A stretch of DNA of 64,000 nucleotides from contig ONNR01000005.1 in NCBI GenBank assembly GCA_900319235.1, positions 1 to 64,000 of the forward strand. The letters run 5' to 3'. The notes below the pieces were generated by a model. That model made no database searches. It saw only the letters and a program-made list of their open reading frames with translations, and was not told the DNA's origin. This DNA is from an uncultured Prevotellaceae bacterium (GTDB taxonomy: Bacteria > Bacteroidota > Bacteroidia > Bacteroidales > UBA3663). Of the stretch, positions 33,560 through 42,058 are shown piece after piece (within the stretch, counting starts at the first letter, position 1; the number at the start of each line of letters is the position of its first letter). The translations under genes were made by a program, and so were the position numbers.

Positions 33560-35038
33560 ATGAACAATGTATATTATGGTAAACTCGTTTTCGAGTTGTC
33601 AAAGCCAGGACGCGTAGGCTATTCACTGCCAAAGTCAGAGATCAGTGGATATTGTATCAGCGAGATGCCTGATGTCTTAAAGCGCCAGAGCAAGACCATT
33701 CTTCCCGAGTGTGACGAACTTACTGTGGTTCGCCATTACACCAACATGTCGAACAATAACTTCGGTGTTGATACGGGCTTCTATCCTTTGGGCTCTTGTA
33801 CTATGAAGTACAATCCGAAGCTCAACGAGGAACTCTGTGCCCTCCCCGGTTTCAATCGCCATCCTTCCACCCCTGTGGAATATGTGCAGGGCAGCCTGAA
33901 GGTTTATGACGAGGTACAGCGTACGCTGGCCGAGATTTCCGGTCTTTCGCGCTTTACGCTCAATCCTTATGCTGGTGCACATGGAGAGTTGACCGGACTT
34001 ATGGTCATCAAGGCATATCATCAGCAGCGTGGCGATGAGGCACGCACCAAGATCATCGTACCAAACTCTGCCCATGGCACCAATCCTGCTTCTGCTGCTG
34101 TAGCTGGCTTCAAGGTGGTCGAGGTAAAGAGCTTGCCCGATGGTACCGTAGATGTGGAGGATCTCAAGCCATTGCTTGGTCCCGATGTGGCTGGCATGAT
34201 GATGACCAACCCGAACACCCTCGGTATCTTCGAAAGAAACATTCCCGTGATTGCTCGTCTCGTTCACGACTGCGGCGGTCTGATGTACTACGATGGAGCC
34301 AACCTCAATCCAATGCTCGGCGTTTGCCGTCCTGGCGACATGGGCTTCGACGTGATGCACATTAACTTGCACAAGACCTTCTCCACACCTCACGGCGGTG
34401 GCGGTCCAGGCAGTGGCCCAGTGGGAGTACGCAAAGGTCTGGAGCATTTGCTGCCTAATCCTCAGGTCGAGAAAAAGTCCGATGGAACCTACGACTTGCA
34501 TTGCGACGAGAAATCGCTCGGCTGTATCTCTAGCTTCCTCAGCAACTTCACCGTCATCATCCGTGCCTACGCCTATTTGCTCAGCATGGGCAAGGAGAAC
34601 ATCCCGATGGCTGGCAAGCTTTCGGTACTCAATGCCAACTACATCAAGGAGTGCCTCAGAAGCCATTACCTGCTGCCTATCGAGGGTCTCTGCAAGCACG
34701 AGTTCGTCTTCGACGGTCTGCGTCCCGAATATGGTGGCGATCATCACGATCCCGCTCACGTCACTACGCTCGATGTGGCCAAGCGCCTGCTCGACTACGG
34801 TTTCCATGCGCCTACGATCTATTTCCCGTTGCTCTTCCACGAGGCATTGATGATCGAACCCACCGAAACCGAAAGCAAGGACACGCTCGACGACTTCATC
34901 GCTGTGATGAAGCGCATCGCCGAGGAGGCACGCGACAATAGCGAAATGGTTCGTACTGCTCCTCACGACACACCCATCCGTCGCCTCGACGATGTGAAGG
35001 CAGTCAAGGAGCCTAAGTTCACTTTCAAGAACCTTTGA
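33560..35038 (+). CDS. gcvPB: Glycine dehydrogenase (decarboxylating) subunit 2
   Basis: 492 residues, the PLP-binding half of the split P protein. The Schiff-base lysine is Lys 272 in NLHKTFSTPHGGGGPGSG. Other landmarks are YPLGSCTMKYNPK, NSAHGTNPASAA and MMTNPNTLGIFE. Length is typical for the two-subunit form. Confidence 0.94.
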   Translation: MNNVYYGKLVFELSKPGRVGYSLPKSEISGYCISEMPDVLKRQSKTILPECDELTVVRHYTNMSNNNFGVDTGFYPLGSCTMKYNPKLNEELCALPGFNRHPSTPVEYVQGSLKVYDEVQRTLAEISGLSRFTLNPYAGAHGELTGLMVIKAYHQQRGDEARTKIIVPNSAHGTNPASAAVAGFKVVEVKSLPDGTVDVEDLKPLLGPDVAGMMMTNPNTLGIFERNIPVIARLVHDCGGLMYYDGANLNPMLGVCRPGDMGFDVMHINLHKTFSTPHGGGGPGSGPVGVRKGLEHLLPNPQVEKKSDGTYDLHCDEKSLGCISSFLSNFTVIIRAYAYLLSMGKENIPMAGKLSVLNANYIKECLRSHYLLPIEGLCKHEFVFDGLRPEYGGDHHDPAHVTTLDVAKRLLDYGFHAPTIYFPLLFHEALMIEPTETESKDTLDDFIAVMKRIAEEARDNSEMVRTAPHDTPIRRLDDVKAVKEPKFTFKNL

Positions 35039-35055
35039 TTCTCTTTATTTTTCAA

Positions 35056-35146
35056 CACGAATTGCCATGAATTAACGTGAATTATTTATAAGTGTAACTA
35101 ACAACACTTGGCAAATGTAATTCATGTCAATTCGTGGCAATTCGTG
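35056..35146. repeat. Long inverted repeat with CACGAATT ends between gcvPB and lpd
   Basis: Left arm 35056-35083 and right arm 35119-35146 pair over 28 bp with three mismatches; one further A-T pair extends it. Each arm is built from three 10-bp-spaced AATT units. The loop itself holds AAGTGT...ACACTT, a smaller stem. The end sequence is shared with 56891-56988. It could act as a terminator or attenuator within the gcv row, but there is no T run. Confidence 0.8.
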
Positions 35147-35188
35147 TAAAAAAGGAAAGTAACTAATGTAAATTTTGGTTCTGTACTT

Positions 35189-36565
35189 ATGAATGAAGTC
35201 AATCTTATCATAATCGGAGCAGGTCCCGGAGGCTACGAGACAGCAGTCAAGGCAGCCAAGGCGGGCTTGAAGACCGTTATCATCGAAAAGGCTGCATTGG
35301 GCGGAACCTGCCTCAATGCAGGGTGCATCCCCACGAAGTGCCTTTGTCATTCGGCCGAAGTTCACGACGAAGTTCTTGCCGCAGGCTATGCCGACGCCGC
35401 AGTCGATATTGCAGCACTTGTGTCACGTAAGGACAGCGTGGTCGATAAACTGCGTCAGGGTGTCGCCATGCTCATGAAAATGCCCAGTATCACGTTGGTC
35501 GAAGGTGAGGCTCGATTTGTCGATGCACATACTGTAGCTGTTCGCAAAGCCGATGGGGAAGAGGAGCAGTTCGTGGCTCCCAATGTCATCATTGCTACGG
35601 GAAGCGTGACCAAGTTCCTGCCCATTCCTGGCGCTCATGCCCAGGGCGTCATCACTTCCACCGAGGCCCTCAACCTGACGACTTTGCCCAAACGTCTTTG
35701 TATCATTGGCGGTGGCGTCATCGGCATGGAGTTCGCCAGCATCTTCCGCAGCTTCGGCGTGGAGGTCGAGGTGGTGGAGTTCATGAAGGAGATCCTTCCC
35801 GCTTTCGATCGTGACATCGCCAAGCGTCTGCGCACCTCGCTCAAGAAGCGCGGCATCGGTTTCCATGTGGGAGCTGCTGCCAAAGCCATCTATGAGGGCG
35901 AACCGATGCGCGTGGAATATGAGGAAAAGGGCAAGCTTCAGTCGCTCGAATGCGACCTTGTGCTTATGGCTGTAGGCCGCGGCGCAAACCTCGAAGCTAT
36001 CAACCTCGACGACATCGGCGTGGCATACACCCGTCGTGGCATCACCGTCGATCAGGATATGCAGACCAACGTTTCCGGCGTCTATGCCATCGGCGACGTC
36101 AATGGCCTCTGCCAGCTCGCACATGCTGCCACCTTCCAGGGTTATTGTGCGCTTCATCACATCCTGCACTCTGTTTCTGACACAGCCATCGATGACTGTG
36201 AAAATCCCTACCACGCCGCCCTCTCAGTCATTCCCGCCGCCGTCTTCACCACTCCCGAAGTTGCTATGGTGGGCCAGACCGAGGAGCAACTCGCCGAGGC
36301 AGGAACAGAATACAAGGCACTCAAGTCTTTCTATCGAGCCAATGGCAAGGCGCTCTCGATGGATGCCGACGACGGACTCGTCAAGATTCTCGTTGCCCCC
36401 AATGGCAAGATTCTCGGCGCTCACATCCTCGGCGCCCATGCCAGCGACCTCATTCACGAGGTCACCGTCCTAATGCGCCAAGGTGGAACGATTCACGACA
36501 TCGCCCACACCGTCCATGCTCATCCTTCATTGAGCGAAATACTCTTGGCTGCTGCCGAAGCTTGA
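35189..36565 (+). CDS. lpdA: Dihydrolipoyl dehydrogenase
   Basis: 458 residues. FAD-binding IIGAGPGGYETA, the redox disulfide in GGTCLNAGCIPTK (Cys 41, Cys 46), the NAD-binding CIIGGGVIGMEFAS, AIGDVNGLCQLAH, and the C-terminal HTVHAHPSLSE carrying the catalytic histidine are all present. It reoxidises the dihydrolipoyl arm of GcvH (L protein). The hairpin element just upstream may lower or uncouple its expression from gcvPB. Confidence 0.94.
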   Translation: MNEVNLIIIGAGPGGYETAVKAAKAGLKTVIIEKAALGGTCLNAGCIPTKCLCHSAEVHDEVLAAGYADAAVDIAALVSRKDSVVDKLRQGVAMLMKMPSITLVEGEARFVDAHTVAVRKADGEEEQFVAPNVIIATGSVTKFLPIPGAHAQGVITSTEALNLTTLPKRLCIIGGGVIGMEFASIFRSFGVEVEVVEFMKEILPAFDRDIAKRLRTSLKKRGIGFHVGAAAKAIYEGEPMRVEYEEKGKLQSLECDLVLMAVGRGANLEAINLDDIGVAYTRRGITVDQDMQTNVSGVYAIGDVNGLCQLAHAATFQGYCALHHILHSVSDTAIDDCENPYHAALSVIPAAVFTTPEVAMVGQTEEQLAEAGTEYKALKSFYRANGKALSMDADDGLVKILVAPNGKILGAHILGAHASDLIHEVTVLMRQGGTIHDIAHTVHAHPSLSEILLAAAEA

Positions 36566-36621
36566 TGCCTTTTTGACCGATTTTTGGCGAACATTAGGCC
36601 AAAATGATATCTCTTTAAGAT

Positions 36622-36660
36622 AAAAGTGCGACAATTTGTTTGTCGCACTTTTCTTGTTTT
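36622..36660 (+). terminator. Rho-independent terminator after lpd
   Basis: Perfect 13-bp stem AAAAGTGCGACAA / TTGTCGCACTTTT (36622-36634 and 36640-36652) with a 5-nt loop and a T-rich tail, 57 bp after the lpd stop. Confidence 0.88.
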
Positions 36661-36797
36661 AGGATATTTAAACTTCAAAATGTCACTGATTGGACGAAAT
36701 TGTTGTGTTTTTATAGGTATTTTATGCAAAAACGAGAAAAAACGTACATTTTTCGAAAATAATCTGACATAAATGTTTGACGAATGAAAATAATGTA

Positions 36798-36805
36798 TAT
36801 CTTTG
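36798..36805 (+). promoter_or_regulatory. Promoter -7 box for the subtilase gene
   Basis: TATCTTTG with TTTGAC at 36776-36781 in -33 position. It rules out the ATG at 36777 and supports the ATG at 36852. Confidence 0.75.
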
Positions 36806-36851
36806 TGGCGTTTTTCGCACAAATACATTACAACTTCTAATTTTTTCTAAC

Positions 36852-39800
36852 ATGAGAAAAGGTTTACTATTCGCTATTATGATGGCATCGGGTATGCTGT
36901 CATTTGGTCAGAGTGACATCAGCAACAAGTTGTCTATTTCAACCAAGATGTTCATTGACGAACGCGATGGAGCGCTCGAAATGAAGCGCCATGCTGTATC
37001 AGAGAAGCAGCTCGGCCTTGACTTCGTTGGCAAGCGTATTCGCCCCAGCAAGAATGATGAACGAATCTATGCTGCCCCAGACACTATCGATGGCCACGTT
37101 TACATTTCGGCTTTCATCCGTATGGAAAACAATGCCGATGTTAGGGATCTGATCAATAAGGGTGTTCAGATTCAGAGCAGCTTCAATAACGGACTTTACA
37201 CCGCCCTTATCCCAGTAGAAAGAATTGAGGAAGTTGCCGGCCTCACTAACGTGAAGCGCATCAACGTATCGATGCTGATGCATCCATTTACCAACAAGGC
37301 ACGTCAGGCAACCAATGTCGATGATGCCCTCACCAAGTCAGCTGATGCCGTTGCCCTCGGTCTCAGCAAGCAGTACGATGGTACGGGTGTTGTCCTTGGT
37401 GTGATTGACACAGGCATCGACTTTCAGCACATAGCATTCAAGGATGCCAGCGGCAATTCTCGTATCAAGCGCGCGTATGTATATAATGGTTCAAGTGCCA
37501 AGGAATATACTTCTATTACCAGCAGCAGTCCCACTACCGACACCAAGAGCGAAGATCACGGCACGCACACCAGTTCAACAGCCGGTGGTTCGAGCGTCAT
37601 CGTCAGCGGCTCGAATGTTACCGTCACCAACGACCATGCCAATGCTACTTATGGTGGAATGGCTCCAGGTGCGGACCTTTACCTCGCCGGCATCAACGGT
37701 CTGTCGAGCACCTATATGGCCAATGCATTCCAGAAGATCTGCGATTATGCCGATGCTCAGGGCAAGCCTGTGGTAATCAGCAACAGTTGGGGTTCTCAGT
37801 ATGGGCCTCACGATGGTACCGGCGATTTTGCCGACATCACTGCACAGTATTTTGGTTCAAGCCATCCCAACCATGTTTGTCTCTTTGCAGCTTCCAACGA
37901 TGGTGGCAAGTCGAAAGACGGTGAGGGTGGTGGATATCACGTGAGTGGTACTGCATCGAGCAGTAGCCCTCTCGGCTCTATCCTTCGTGCTGCTTCCTAC
38001 AGCAACACCGATGCCGGATACTACTACTATGGAATCATCGCCAACGCATGGTCTCGTTCCAAGTTGAGCAGTGGTAGCCTTGCTTGCAAGATTTTCGTCC
38101 TTGACTCCAGCACAGGTGCTGTCAAGACTTCGGTCACCGTCACCCCAAGTACCAGCGGTGCCACGGTGAGCGGACTATCGAGCTATTTCAGCGGAACACT
38201 TTATGCTTATAAGGATTACGTCAGCTCCAACAAGAGCCAGATCATGCTCTACACATCTGGTCTCACCTCGAGAAGCTACACCACTACAACGAAGAACGGC
38301 AGCACCTATTATAAGAGCAAATATACCTTGGCTGTGCAGTTCTATCCAACCAGCGGAAGCTGCACCATCGATGCTTGGGGAGGCAGCTACGGCTACTTCA
38401 CTAATCACCTCTCGACCAGCGGCTATACATGGACCAACGGTTCGGATGATATGTGTGTAAGTGACGAGGCCACTGATCCCAATGTCATCTCCATCGGTGC
38501 TTATGTAACAGCCAATACGTGGAAAGCCGCCAGTGGCTCTTCCTATAGCATGAGTGATGTTTATACCGTCGGCGATATCGCCTATTTCTCCAGCTACGCT
38601 ACCGCCAACCAGAGCCCCACAGGCATTCAGTATCCATGGATCACGGCTCCTGGTGCCCGCCTTGCCGCTGGTGTGAACCACTACCATACAGCCAGTGTCG
38701 ATGACTACAGTTACTATGGAAGCGACTTCAGCAGCGACCTCGTGGTCAACAGTTCGTCCTCACCTTACGCTATGATGGAGGGTACTTCGATGGCAACTCC
38801 CGTGGCCGCCGGTATCGTTGCCCTTTGGCTCCAGGCTGCAAAGGAGTCAGGGCAGTCACTCACCAGCAGTGACATCAAGAACATCATGAAGCAGACGGCA
38901 ATCAAGGATAGCTACACAACCACTGGTGCAAATGCCTCGCATTTTGGCAATGGTAAGATCAATGCTCTTGCAGGCCTCCAGCAGATTCTTGGTTCTACTC
39001 CTGGAACTGTAGTTACGACCCCTGTCATCACTGCCAGCGCTTCGTCACTTGCTTTCTCGGGCACCGTTGGACAGACCTACACCAAGACCTTCACCGTCAC
39101 TGGTACTGATCTTGAGGGCGCAGTTTCTGCCACCATTAGCGGTTCGAGCAGCTACACCGTTTCGCCAAGCTCCATCAGCAAGGCTAACGCAACATTCGGT
39201 GCCACTGTCACCGTCACTTATGCTCCAACGGCAGCAGGCAACACTTCGGCCACCCTTACCCTCGCCAGCAGCAATGCACAGAGCGTCACCATCAGCCTAA
39301 GTGGTTCGGCTGAAGCAGCTCCTGTTCCTGTCATCACCGCCAGTGCTTCCAGCTTGTCGTTCTCTGCTAATGCAGGTGAGACACAGACCAAGTCAATCAC
39401 CGTCAGCGGCAGCAACCTCAGCGGAGCCATCACCGTGGCTGTCAGCGGTTCGGCATTCTCGGCCAACACCACCAGCATCTCCACTACTCAGGCAGCTTCG
39501 GGTAAGGCCGTCAACGTGACCTTCACCGCTCCTTCTACCGCAGGTTCTTACACTGGAACCCTTACTCTCACCAGCGCTTCGGCTGCCACCGTCACAGTGG
39601 CCCTCTCTGGTACTTCGGTAGCACAACAGGTCGATCCCGATCCTCAGCCAACAACTACAAAGGAAGTCTATAAGCTCGTCAGCAGCGTTACTTCGGGCAA
39701 GCAGTATGTGATTGTCAACAAGAATGCAGCTGGTTCAGCCAATGCCGTTACCACCAATTCCAGCCACACTGTTACCAGCAGTTCAGTCAACATCGTGAGC

Positions 39801-41249
39801 GGCAACGACGGTAGTGGTAACACCATCAAGTACATCGAGGAGCCCAGCTCGTATGCAGTTTGGACCTGCAGCACCAGCAGCTCCAGCAAGCGATTCAAGA
39901 ATGGAAGCTATTACCTCTATCACAGCAATAACAAGCTGTCGATGAGCACTTCGACCAGCAAGGCAAACTGGACTGTCGGCTCGAATGCTGCATCGCTCTA
40001 CTATTCAAGCGGTGGCTACAAGTACCTCGCTTACAGCAGCGGTTGGACTATTGCATCAAGCTCTTCTTCTGTTTACTTCTTCGAGAAGACCACCATCACC
40101 GTGCCAGGTGAAGACCCCGTGGTAACTCCCGATCCCGTACTGAATGTATCAAGCTCAGCTCTTAGCTTCAGCACCGAGGAAGGCACTCCTGTCAGCCAGA
40201 CCTTCACAGTCAGCGGTACCGACCTCACCTCGAGTGTCAGCGTACGTCTCACCGACTACAATGGTGTCTATGCCGTTAGTCCTTCGACCATTACCGCTGC
40301 TTCTGCTATGGCAGGTGCCACCGTCACCGTTACCTTCAGTCCTGAGGCAGCCGGCAGCTACAGTGGTAGCATTGCTCTCACCAGCGGTAGTGCTTCGGCC
40401 AGCGTAACACTTTCAGGTACTGCAACCGCAGCTCCTGTGGTAGAAGATCCTGAGGAAGAACCTGCAGGAGGAACAGCCTCCGACTCTTATCTCAACCTCC
40501 ACAAGTACAGCACCATCGACGATGCTGGCTACAGTGGCGTGAAGAACTTCTACACCTATTCGGAGAAGTCCGATGGTTCGGCATGGCTCACCCTCGCACC
40601 TTATGGCGCTTACTATTCGAGCAGCTATCAGGGTTGGCTCACCTACAGCAGCAACAGTTCGACAAGCACAACATGGAGTGCATACGATGTCTTCCAAGGC
40701 AGTTCGGCATACTTCGAAACAACCACCAGCTGGTGGGGAGGCACAAGTTCTTCGGCACGTGCCGTCACTTCAAGCTCGAATGGCACAGCTACCCAGACCT
40801 ACTATGTAAGCAACCTCACTGCTGTCAAGGTCTATGGCTACAATCCGCGTTCAAGCAGCAACACTACCGTCAGTGTCTATGAATGCACAGTATCGTCCAA
40901 CGGCTCTATCAGCGCCTCCTCTACTGCTGTGACTTCAGCTTCGTACAGTACATCTTACAAGAGCTTCATCATCACGCTCGATAACCTCGATGCCAGCAAG
41001 GTTTATAAGGTTGTGGTAAGCTTCAAGAGAACCTACTTCTACGAGATCGCCTTCCAGACCACTCAGTCTTCATGGGCTAACAGCACCAACCATGGCGATA
41101 TGGGCACCGTAGGCATCAGCACGATGAATGCTGATGAGCAGAGCGAGACCCGTATCTTCACCATCAACGGCCAGTATGTGGGCAACGATATCCAGTCGCT
41201 CGACAAGGGTATGTACATCATCGATGGCAAGAAGGTGATGATCAAATAA
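36852..41249 (+). CDS. Secreted subtilisin-like (S8) protease with repeat modules and sorting tail
   Basis: 1465 residues from the ATG at 36852, which gives a signal peptide (MRKGLLFAIMMASGMLSFGQ). The S8 domain has Asp 186 (GVIDTGIDFQH), His 236 (DHGTHTSS) and Ser 646 (EGTSMATPVAAG): a full catalytic triad with a long insert between His and Ser. After it come three Ig-like repeats of the type ITASASSLSFS...VTVTFTP...LSGSA (about 715-805, 815-910 and 1095-1190), with a different beta domain between the second and third. A final beta-rich module precedes the C-terminal RIFTINGQYV...GMYIIDGKKVMIK, which resembles a type IX secretion sorting tail of Prevotella. Extracellular or surface protease; substrate unknown. 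Confidence 0.9.
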   Translation: MRKGLLFAIMMASGMLSFGQSDISNKLSISTKMFIDERDGALEMKRHAVSEKQLGLDFVGKRIRPSKNDERIYAAPDTIDGHVYISAFIRMENNADVRDLINKGVQIQSSFNNGLYTALIPVERIEEVAGLTNVKRINVSMLMHPFTNKARQATNVDDALTKSADAVALGLSKQYDGTGVVLGVIDTGIDFQHIAFKDASGNSRIKRAYVYNGSSAKEYTSITSSSPTTDTKSEDHGTHTSSTAGGSSVIVSGSNVTVTNDHANATYGGMAPGADLYLAGINGLSSTYMANAFQKICDYADAQGKPVVISNSWGSQYGPHDGTGDFADITAQYFGSSHPNHVCLFAASNDGGKSKDGEGGGYHVSGTASSSSPLGSILRAASYSNTDAGYYYYGIIANAWSRSKLSSGSLACKIFVLDSSTGAVKTSVTVTPSTSGATVSGLSSYFSGTLYAYKDYVSSNKSQIMLYTSGLTSRSYTTTTKNGSTYYKSKYTLAVQFYPTSGSCTIDAWGGSYGYFTNHLSTSGYTWTNGSDDMCVSDEATDPNVISIGAYVTANTWKAASGSSYSMSDVYTVGDIAYFSSYATANQSPTGIQYPWITAPGARLAAGVNHYHTASVDDYSYYGSDFSSDLVVNSSSSPYAMMEGTSMATPVAAGIVALWLQAAKESGQSLTSSDIKNIMKQTAIKDSYTTTGANASHFGNGKINALAGLQQILGSTPGTVVTTPVITASASSLAFSGTVGQTYTKTFTVTGTDLEGAVSATISGSSSYTVSPSSISKANATFGATVTVTYAPTAAGNTSATLTLASSNAQSVTISLSGSAEAAPVPVITASASSLSFSANAGETQTKSITVSGSNLSGAITVAVSGSAFSANTTSISTTQAASGKAVNVTFTAPSTAGSYTGTLTLTSASAATVTVALSGTSVAQQVDPDPQPTTTKEVYKLVSSVTSGKQYVIVNKNAAGSANAVTTNSSHTVTSSSVNIVSGNDGSGNTIKYIEEPSSYAVWTCSTSSSSKRFKNGSYYLYHSNNKLSMSTSTSKANWTVGSNAASLYYSSGGYKYLAYSSGWTIASSSSSVYFFEKTTITVPGEDPVVTPDPVLNVSSSALSFSTEEGTPVSQTFTVSGTDLTSSVSVRLTDYNGVYAVSPSTITAASAMAGATVTVTFSPEAAGSYSGSIALTSGSASASVTLSGTATAAPVVEDPEEEPAGGTASDSYLNLHKYSTIDDAGYSGVKNFYTYSEKSDGSAWLTLAPYGAYYSSSYQGWLTYSSNSSTSTTWSAYDVFQGSSAYFETTTSWWGGTSSSARAVTSSSNGTATQTYYVSNLTAVKVYGYNPRSSSNTTVSVYECTVSSNGSISASSTAVTSASYSTSYKSFIITLDNLDASKVYKVVVSFKRTYFYEIAFQTTQSSWANSTNHGDMGTVGISTMNADEQSETRIFTINGQYVGNDIQSLDKGMYIIDGKKVMIK

Positions 41250-41280
41250 TCAGCACAAGTTCCCGTAATTATATTTGAAA

Positions 41281-41320
41281 AAGGGCGTGCCAAAAGTCTT
41301 TCCTGACTTGGCACGCCCTT
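41281..41320 (+). terminator. Terminator-like hairpin after the subtilase gene
   Basis: AAGGGCGTGCCAA (41281-41293) pairs perfectly with TTGGCACGCCCTT (41308-41320); the inner AGTC/GACT lengthens the stem with one bulged base. It starts 31 bp past the stop, directly before the 84-bp repeats. Confidence 0.75.
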
Positions 41321-41323
41321 ATT

Positions 41324-41718
41324 GCACTCTGACGGCCGACAGAATGCTTTCTCCGAAAGGAGAATACCCAATCCTGGCCAAGAATGGTTATGCCGCGATA
41401 GGATGGAGCACTCTGACGGCCGACAGAATGCTTTCGCCGAAAAGAGAATAACCAATCTTGGCCAAGAATGGTTATGCCGCGATAGGATGGTGTACTCTGT
41501 CGGCCGACAGAATGCTTTCTCCGAAAGGAGAATACCCAATCTTGGCCAAGAACGGTCATACTGCGATAGGATGGAGCACTCTGACGGCCGATAGAATGCT
41601 TTCTCTGAATGAAGAATAACCAATCCTGGCCAAGAATGGTCATACTACGATAGAATATAGCACTCTGTCGGCCGTCAGAGTACTTTATACAACATAGCAA
41701 GCATCCTGTCGGCCGACA
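41324..41718. repeat. 84-bp tandem repeat array (four units plus partial copies)
   Basis: Full units at 41324-41407, 41408-41491, 41492-41575 and 41576-41659, then a diverged partial unit from 41660 and a last core at 41703-41718. Each unit opens with CTGWCGGCCGACAG (a perfect palindrome in unit 3), then a TTCTCC-GAAA-GGAGAA hairpin (perfect in units 1 and 3), then CCAATCYTGGCCAAGAA. The array fills the gap between two convergent genes. Because 84 is divisible by 3, several frames stay open on both strands, but none has a recognisable protein. The 519 bp from 41250 to 41768 hold nothing else that I can identify. Confidence 0.85.
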
Positions 41719-41768
41719 AAATGCTTGCTACGGTTATTCGGTGATTTTGTAAGAACGCAACGCAGGAT

Positions 41769-41909
41769 TTACTGCGAGCGACGATTCATTTGCTTTGGAG
41801 CAGCCTTATTGCCCTTGGTCGAAGCAGCACCTGCTTGCTTGCCACCCTTGCCCTTGGGGCCATTCTGTGCACCCTTGTTCAAGAAGTTCTGCCAGGAATT
41901 ATCTTTCAT
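41769..41909 (-). CDS. Small basic Gly/Lys/Gln-rich protein (46 aa)
   Basis: A complete small frame that starts MKDNSWQNFLNKGAQNGPKG and ends KQMNRRSQ. It is rich in Lys, Gly, Gln and Asn, with no hydrophobic segment, and looks like a disordered nucleic-acid-binding peptide. A protein-like N-terminus and a clean stop support it, and the plus-strand open frame over the same bases (41725-41931) is less protein-like. A 7-bp repeat array lies just upstream and the 84-bp array just downstream. Family not recognised with certainty. Confidence 0.55.
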   Translation of the reverse strand: MKDNSWQNFLNKGAQNGPKGKGGKQAGAASTKGNKAAPKQMNRRSQ

Positions 41910-41918
41910 AACTGTTTC

Positions 41919-41953
41919 AATTAACAATTAATAATTAACAATTAACAATGAAT
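41919..41953. repeat. Five 7-bp units (AATTAAC type) upstream of the 46-aa gene
   Basis: AATTAAC, AATTAAT, AATTAAC, AATTAAC, AATGAAT. Same unit as at 4255-4310. Confidence 0.85.
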
Positions 41954-42058
41954 ATTATTTGTCGTAATCTCGTAAAAAACGGTGCGAAGATAGCGAGAAT
42001 TTTTGGTTCTGCCAAGTCTTTTGAAGAAAAAAAGTGGAAAGGTTTGTAAAAAGCAGGG

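Noticed and set aside
41063-41700. 28-residue repeat proteins read on either strand of the 84-bp array
   Set aside because: Several frames are open only because the unit length is a multiple of three; none has a convincing start or family, and one overlaps the subtilase end.
41324-41718. CRISPR array
   Set aside because: The 84-bp units are contiguous with no unique spacers, and no cas genes are present. The 9-bp arrays fail for the same reason.
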